9,427 nucleotides of DNA, taken from NCBI GenBank assembly GCA_021783385.1, contig JAJXTX010000091.1:1-9427 (forward strand). The letters run 5' to 3'. The stretch is from Pseudomonadota bacterium (GTDB lineage: Bacteria; Pseudomonadota; Gammaproteobacteria; Xanthomonadales; Rhodanobacteraceae). Positions 5,647 to 9,427 of the stretch are shown here, piece after piece; positions within the stretch are counted from its first letter, which is position 1; every line of letters begins with the position of its first letter. The notes below the pieces were generated by a model. The model was not told where the DNA came from, did no database searches, and saw nothing but the letters and a program-made list of their open reading frames with translations. The position numbers and the translations under genes were made by a program.

Positions 5647-7506
5647 GTGTCCGATACCGAAAACAAAACCCCGAACGCCGTCACCGGCGCCGAATCCACG
5701 TCCGCTGCCGAAGGCAAGCCGGAGCCGCGCGCACGCGCGCCGCGCCGCACAGCGGCAGCGATCGCCGCGGCGCATGCCGAGAGCGCGGCGAAAGCCGACC
5801 GCACCGAAACAACCGAGAGGCCGGCGATGCCCGTGCTGCCGCCGGTGCAAGCACAGCCGTCAGCTCCGTCCTACAACGAAGCATCGCCACCGCGCGCGCC
5901 GCACGAATCGCGCGAACCGACCAGCCAGCCTGGCCAGCCGCAGGAAGCCGGCCAGCGGGCCGATGGCAGCCAGCAGCAGGCCCCGGTCAGCCAGGGCAAC
6001 GGCAACCCGAATCCGCCGCCGGCCCAGCATGGCGGACCCAACCCGGGCTCGAACCCGGCACAGGGACAGAATGCGCCCAACGCCGGCCGCGAGCCGCGCG
6101 ATGGCCGTGGCCGGCGCCGGCGCAACGAGCGCGGCGGCAATCCGCAGCAAGCGCAATCGCAGCCGCAGCGCAACAACCCGCGCCCCAATCCGAACGGCCT
6201 GCCGGTGGATGACGACAACGCCGATCCGGGCAGCAACGACCGGGTGATCAACCTCACCGAACTCAAGCGCAAGAACGCGATCCAGCTGCTGGAATTCGCC
6301 GAGTCGCTGGGCGTGTACGAAGGCGTCGCCCGCGCGCGCAAGCAGGACGTGATCTTCAACGTGCTCAAGGCGCATGCCCGCTCCGGCGGCGGCATCTGGG
6401 CCGAAGGCGTGCTGGAGATCCTGCAGGACGGCTTCGGCTTCATGCGTTCGGCCGACGAGTCGTACCTCGCCGGCCCCGACGACATCTATGTGTCGCCCAG
6501 CCAGATCCGCCGCTTCAACCTGCGCACCGGCGACTACATCACCGGCCGCGTGCGGCATCCGAAGGAAGGCGAGCGCTACTTCGCCATGCTGCGGGTGGAG
6601 ACGATCAACGGCGATCCGCCGGAAGCATCGAAGAACAAGATGCTGTTCGAGAACCTCACCCCGCTGTTCCCGCGCAAGTCGTTCAAGCTCGAGCGCGGCA
6701 ACGGTTCCAGCGAGGACATCACCGGCCGCATCCTCGACCTGATCGCACCGATCGGCAAGGGTCAGCGTGGCCTGATCGTCTCGCAGCCGAAATCCGGCAA
6801 GACGATGATGCTGCAGAACATCGCGCAGGCGATCCAGTACAACCACCCCGAAGCGCACCTGATCATGCTGTTGATCGACGAGCGCCCGGAAGAGGTGACC
6901 GAGATCGCCCGCACCGTGCGCGCCGAAGTCATCAGCTCCACCTTCGACGAGCCCGCCGTGCGCCACGTGCAGGTCGCCGAGATGGTGATCGAGCGCGCCA
7001 AGCGGCTGGTCGAGCACAAGCGCGACGTGGTGATCCTGCTCGACTCGATCACCCGCCTCGCGCGCGCCTACAACACCGTGGTGCCCAGCTCCGGCAAGGT
7101 GCTCACCGGCGGCGTCGACGCCAACGCGCTGCAGCGCCCGAAGCGCTTCTTCGGCGCCGCCCGCAACGTCGAGGAAGGCGGCAGCCTCACCATCATCGCC
7201 ACCGCGCTGACCGAAACCGGCAGCAAGATGGACGAGGTGATCTACGAGGAGTTCAAGGGCACCGGCAACATGGAAGTCCATCTGAGCCGGCGCATCTCCG
7301 AGAAGCGCGTCTACCCGGCCATCGACATCAACCGCTCCGGCACCCGCCGCGAGGATCTGCTGATCGAGCCGGACATGCTGGCCAAGATCTGGATCCTGCG
7401 CAAACTGCTGCACCCGATGGACGAACTCAGCGCGATGGAGTTCATGCTCGACAAGATGAAGAACACCAAGTCCAACGACGAGTTCTTCAATTCGATGAAG
7501 CGCTGA
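5647..7506 (+). CDS. rho: Transcription termination factor Rho with a long disordered N-terminal extension
   Basis: The product is 619 residues from GTG 5647, chosen because GAGGA lies 6 bases upstream; a TTG at 5641 would add two residues. Residues from about 200 align along their whole length with E. coli Rho (INLTELK onward): the RNA-binding N-terminal domain with [16 protein letters not shown] and [13 protein letters not shown], Walker A PKSGKT (381-386), Walker B VVILLDS with D466, then [10 protein letters not shown], the [17 protein letters not shown] loop and NRSGTRRED with the arginine finger. Every catalytic residue I can place is present at an offset of 201 from E. coli. Rho is a hexameric RNA-dependent ATPase that pulls RNA from RNA polymerase. 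Residues 1-199 are low complexity, rich in Pro, Gln, Asn, Ala and Gly, with a basic patch [10 protein letters not shown] and an acidic VDDDNADPG just before the core. E. coli Rho is 419 residues. High confidence for identity; the role of the extension is unknown. Confidence 0.98.
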   Translation: MSDTENKTPNAVTGAESTSAAEGKPEPRARAPRRTAAAIAAAHAESAAKADRTETTERPAMPVLPPVQAQPSAPSYNEASPPRAPHESREPTSQPGQPQEAGQRADGSQQQAPVSQGNGNPNPPPAQHGGPNPGSNPAQGQNAPNAGREPRDGRGRRRRNERGGNPQQAQSQPQRNNPRPNPNGLPVDDDNADPGSNDRVINLTELKRKNAIQLLEFAESLGVYEGVARARKQDVIFNVLKAHARSGGGIWAEGVLEILQDGFGFMRSADESYLAGPDDIYVSPSQIRRFNLRTGDYITGRVRHPKEGERYFAMLRVETINGDPPEASKNKMLFENLTPLFPRKSFKLERGNGSSEDITGRILDLIAPIGKGQRGLIVSQPKSGKTMMLQNIAQAIQYNHPEAHLIMLLIDERPEEVTEIARTVRAEVISSTFDEPAVRHVQVAEMVIERAKRLVEHKRDVVILLDSITRLARAYNTVVPSSGKVLTGGVDANALQRPKRFFGAARNVEEGGSLTIIATALTETGSKMDEVIYEEFKGTGNMEVHLSRRISEKRVYPAIDINRSGTRREDLLIEPDMLAKIWILRKLLHPMDELSAMEFMLDKMKNTKSNDEFFNSMKR

Positions 7507-7511
7507 GTAGC

Positions 7512-7567
7512 GGGGAACGGGGAACGGGGAACGGGGAACGGGGAACGGGGAACGGGGAACGGGGAAC
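7512..7567 (+). repeat. Tandem repeat of GGGGAAC, eight perfect copies, with G-quadruplex potential
   Basis: Eight uninterrupted copies of the 7-base unit GGGGAAC fill 56 bases, beginning 6 bases after the rho stop codon. Each unit has four Gs, and the loops are AAC, so any four consecutive units satisfy the G-quadruplex rule; eight could form two quadruplexes side by side. The Gs are on the rho-coding strand, so the motif would also be in the rho mRNA. G-rich heptamer repeats of the GGGNATC type are known to be enriched in Xanthomonas; this unit is a close variant in length and pattern. The copy number is probably variable by slippage. Confidence 0.95.
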
Positions 7568-7643
7568 GGCAGGATCGCAAACCTGCCGGCCGCTGCCCTC
7601 TGCGGCACCAGACTCCACCAACCAAGCCGGTCCACTTCCGGCT
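7567..7643 (+). terminator. Three consecutive stem-loops after rho and the G-rich repeat
   Basis: Directly abutting the repeat, CGGCAGG (7567-7573) pairs with CCTGCCG (7582-7588) around an 8-base loop. GCCGC (7589-7593) pairs with GCGGC (7602-7606) around an 8-base loop. AGCCGG (7625-7630) pairs with CCGGCT (7638-7643) around a 7-base loop. None is followed by a U-run. Together they are a plausible 3' end region of the rho transcript, but not a canonical intrinsic terminator. The rest of the 215-bp gap to the next gene shows no clear promoter. Confidence 0.4.
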
Positions 7644-7721
7644 CCCTGCCGTTTCTGCGCACTTGCCAGGCTGCCCGGCTTCGGCTGGAATCGCGCACAG
7701 GTTGGGACGGAGGCGACACGG

Positions 7722-8504
7722 ATGCGTGCTCTCATCGTGCTGGCGACATGCGCGCTGCTGCTGTCGCGTGCCGCTGTGGCAGCGGACACTGCCCCGGTGC
7801 CCGCGCTGTGCCGGCAGGAAACTCCGCTGGTTCGCAAGCTGTGGCTGCACGGCCTGTATGACGCGCCTGCCGCCATCGACGCGCTGATGGTCGACGCGAT
7901 CGACGGCAAGCTGCCGCAGGTACGCCAGCAACTCGCCCAGCTGAAACCCGCCGACATGGTGCGCTGGCGCCAGACTGCCATGCTCACCGCTGCCTATGCC
8001 GGTCGGGCCACCGTGGTGGACGGCCTGCTGGACGATGGTGCCGCGGTGGATGGCGCCGGCTGGATACCGCCCATGCAGGACAGTTTTTACCGGCAGGCCC
8101 TGGACAACATGCAGCACGATCCGCATTTCGGTGGGCCTCACGCGGTCAAGGCGCTCAGCGCGGCCGGCGTGATAAACAAGCGGCCGCAGCAGATCGGGCC
8201 AGCCATCATCGCTGCCGCCGACTGCGGCGACCTGGCGACGCTGGATGTGTTGCTGCGCCATCACGCCAATCTCGGCTGGCGACCGACTCCCCACAGCGCC
8301 GATGCGCTCGTCATCGCCACGGTTCACGGCGATGCCGCCATCGTGCAGCGCCTGCTCGATCACGGCGCTGACCCGTGCATCGACGACCGATTCATCCAGT
8401 CGCACAAGCCCGGCGTTTCACTGGCGACCATCGGCAAGCACAGCGGCCTGCCCGCATCGCTGACCCGGCAGTTAAGCTGCCCTGCTGTCGCCGCCGTGCA
8501 CTGA
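7722..8504 (+). CDS. Exported ankyrin-repeat protein of unknown role
   Basis: The product is 260 residues. Residues 1-20 form a signal peptide: MRALIVLATCALLLSR, then AAVA with a likely cleavage before Ala21 or Asp22. The rest shows at least three ankyrin-type helical repeats: about 83-112 (RQTAMLTAAYAGRATVVDGL, LLDDGAAVDGAG), 158-188 (AIIAAADCGDLATLDVLLRH) and 192-222 (ALVIATVHGDAAIVQRLLDHGADP), with a weaker one at about 52-80. Ankyrin repeats bind proteins; no catalytic domain is visible. The periplasm is the likely location. The start is supported by GGAGG (7709-7713), 8 bases before the ATG. The gene stands alone between the rho 3' region and gshA. Secreted bacterial ankyrin proteins have been linked to catalase protection and to host or interbacterial contacts, but nothing here favours one of these. 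The family match is good; the function is not known. Confidence 0.85.
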   Translation: MRALIVLATCALLLSRAAVAADTAPVPALCRQETPLVRKLWLHGLYDAPAAIDALMVDAIDGKLPQVRQQLAQLKPADMVRWRQTAMLTAAYAGRATVVDGLLDDGAAVDGAGWIPPMQDSFYRQALDNMQHDPHFGGPHAVKALSAAGVINKRPQQIGPAIIAAADCGDLATLDVLLRHHANLGWRPTPHSADALVIATVHGDAAIVQRLLDHGADPCIDDRFIQSHKPGVSLATIGKHSGLPASLTRQLSCPAVAAVH

Positions 8505-8577
8505 AACATGGATTGACCGCCGCATCGCGTGATCTGATTAGTGTCGAACGTCCATCAGCGAAACCCGCTCGCGCTGA

Positions 8578-8689
8578 GCCGTTCGACTTGCTCAGGACGG
8601 GCGTAGCCTGCGCAAGCAGGCGAAGTCGAAGCGCTGGAGGCCGATACCCTTCGACTCCGGCGCTGCGCGCCTACGCTCAGGGCGAACGG
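8578..8689. repeat. Palindromic REP-like repeat doublet
   Basis: Two related elements lie in opposite orientation. The first (8601-8631) has GCGTAG, a hairpin with stem GCCTGC (8606-8611)/GCAGGC (8616-8621) and a GCAA loop, then AGTCGAAG (8624-8631). The second (8649-8676) has the reverse: CTTCGACT (8649-8656), a hairpin with stem GGCGC (8659-8663)/GCGCC (8667-8671), then CTACGC (8671-8676) and CTCAGGGCGAACGG. The flanks match as inverted copies while the stems differ yet stay self-complementary. A further TTCGACTTGCTCAGG (8582-8596) precedes them, and TTCGACTT (8582-8589) pairs with AAGTCGAA (8623-8630). Repeats with TTCGAC and GCTCAGG cores are common between genes in many proteobacteria. 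Mobilisation by a REP-associated transposase is inference; no such gene is in the window. Confidence 0.7.
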
Positions 8690-8771
8690 TGGGAAAGGCA
8701 GCTGAGGTTGGTCGTGTGATGCGCTTCCAGCCACGCATGGTGCCAGGCGCGGCGCCACCTGTACCCCCACG

Positions 8772-8777
8772 TACAAT
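8772..8777 (+). promoter_or_regulatory. Possible -10 element of gshA
   Basis: TACAAT matches TATAAT at 5 of 6 positions and sits in one of the few AT-rich patches of the region (GTACAATTATTT). Transcription would start near 8784, giving a leader of about 68 bases. The bases 17 upstream (GCGGCG) do not resemble a -35 hexamer, so an activator or another sigma factor would be needed. Confidence 0.3.
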
Positions 8778-8851
8778 TATTTCCCGCCGCCCCCTTTTCG
8801 TTGTCACGCAACACCCCCATAGTGACTCGCTCATCCTGCGAGGCTTTGCCT

Positions 8852-9427
8852 GTGTCCATACCCAGTGCCGTCAAGAGCACCCCGATCCGGGATCGCCAGC
8901 AGCTGACCGACTACCTTGCCGCCGGCGAGAAGCCGCGCGAGGCGTGGCGTATCGGCACCGAACACGAGAAGTTCGGCTTTCGCACCGACGACCTGCGGCC
9001 GCCCACCTTCGAGGGCGAGCGCGGCATCAAGCTGCTGCTGGAGACGCTGGCCACGCGCTATGGCTGGGACGTCAGCCGCGAGGGCGAGAATCCGGTGGCG
9101 CTCTCACGCAACGGCGCCTCGATCACACTGGAGCCGGCCGGCCAGCTGGAACTCTCCGGCGCAATGCTGGAAACGATCCACCAGACCTGCTGCGAGGTGA
9201 ACTCGCACCTGGAAGAAGTGCGCTCGATCGCCGACGGCATGGGGCTGGGCTTCCTCGGCATGGGCTTCCAGCCGAAGTGGCGCCGCGACGAGATGCCGTG
9301 GATGCCCAAGGGCCGCTACAAGATCATGCGCGAGTACATGCCCAAGGTCGGCTCGCTCGGGCTGGACATGATGACGCGCACCTGCACCGTGCAGGTGAAC
9401 CTGGATTTCTCCAGCCAGGCGGACATG
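8852..9427 (+). CDS. gshA: Glutamate-cysteine ligase, N-terminal part, cut by the window edge
   Basis: The frame opens at GTG 8852 and stays open for 192 codons to the last base, so the 3' end is missing. GAGG (8840-8843), 8 bases upstream, supports the start. The peptide carries [12 protein letters not shown] (residues 32-43), the hallmark of the plant/alphaproteobacterial type of glutamate-cysteine ligase, then [32 protein letters not shown] and [14 protein letters not shown], all in the expected order. The enzyme joins glutamate and cysteine using ATP, the first and limiting step of glutathione synthesis in the cytoplasm. Xanthomonads use this type rather than the E. coli GshA type. A full protein would be about 450 residues, so somewhat under half is visible. 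It is probably transcribed on its own from the region after the repeat doublet. Confidence 0.94.
   Translation, partial: MSIPSAVKSTPIRDRQQLTDYLAAGEKPREAWRIGTEHEKFGFRTDDLRPPTFEGERGIKLLLETLATRYGWDVSREGENPVALSRNGASITLEPAGQLELSGAMLETIHQTCCEVNSHLEEVRSIADGMGLGFLGMGFQPKWRRDEMPWMPKGRYKIMREYMPKVGSLGLDMMTRTCTVQVNLDFSSQADM

Larger units (their letters stand above)
8505..8851. other. 347-bp intergenic region between the ankyrin gene and gshA
   Basis: No gene is supported. The middle holds the palindromic repeat doublet at 8578-8689. To its left is a weak plus-strand promoter-like pair, TTGACC (8513-8518) and ATTAGT (8537-8542), 18 bases apart. To its right, TACAAT (8772-8777) lies in a short AT-rich patch upstream of gshA. 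No intrinsic terminator with a U-run follows the ankyrin gene. Confidence 0.6.

Noticed and set aside
7512..7567. CRISPR-like repeat array
   Set aside because: Units are 7 bases, contiguous and without spacers, so this is a simple tandem repeat.
5860..7719. A 619-codon open frame on the minus strand opposite rho
   Set aside because: It lies wholly antisense to a clearly conserved gene, has the His/Asp/Val/Leu/Ala composition typical of antisense frames in GC-rich DNA, and its PFPVPRS repeats are only the translated GGGGAAC array.
7311..8405. A 364-codon minus-strand frame opposite the ankyrin gene
   Set aside because: The plus-strand frame has a ribosome binding site, signal peptide and repeat domain. 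The antisense frame runs through the G-rich array and into rho.
8375..8719. A 114-codon frame running from the ankyrin gene into the repeat doublet
   Set aside because: It overlaps the ankyrin gene out of frame and continues through palindromic repeats, so it is not a plausible gene.

Overview
The window is GC-rich, densely coding chromosomal DNA. It most likely comes from a gammaproteobacterium of the order Xanthomonadales (Rhodanobacteraceae or Xanthomonadaceae type). Three things point there: the block rhlB / trxA / rho, a GshA of the plant/alphaproteobacterial EHEKFGF type, and a G-rich heptamer tandem repeat of the kind known to be abundant in Xanthomonas genomes. This is inferred from gene content and base composition; no database search was possible.

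Layout. The left half is read on the minus strand. In transcription order it holds rhlB (2940-4709), ftsE and ftsX (2818 to 1167, overlapping start and stop), a stand-alone two-receiver response regulator (1015-176), and the start of ung, cut by the window edge (179-1, overlapping the regulator stop as ATGA). A 424-bp divergent region (4710-5133) separates rhlB from the right half. The right half is read on the plus strand: trxA (5134-5460), rho (5647-7506), a secreted ankyrin-repeat protein (7722-8504), and the start of gshA (8852 to the right edge). Five of the nine genes (ftsE, ftsX, trxA, rho, gshA) start with GTG.

Functions. Most genes are core housekeeping. FtsEX is the cell-division ABC complex that controls septal peptidoglycan hydrolysis. 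RhlB is the degradosome-type DEAD-box RNA helicase. Rho is the transcription termination helicase. TrxA and GshA serve thiol redox balance. Ung removes uracil from DNA. The accessory genes are the response regulator, whose first receiver lacks the phosphorylatable aspartate, and the exported ankyrin-repeat protein.

The more unusual content lies in appended disordered protein regions and in intergenic DNA. RhlB carries a C-terminal tail of about 192 residues rich in Arg, Ala and Pro, and Rho carries an N-terminal extension of about 200 residues rich in Pro, Gln and Asn. Eight perfect copies of GGGGAAC lie six bases after the rho stop and form a strong G-quadruplex motif on the coding strand, followed by three stem-loops. 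A long inverted repeat with a competing hairpin overlaps the likely rho promoter. A palindromic repeat doublet lies before gshA; its two members share flanking motifs but have different, internally complementary stems. I see no CRISPR array, transposase, integrase, tRNA or rRNA, and no recognisable defence system or biosynthetic cluster.
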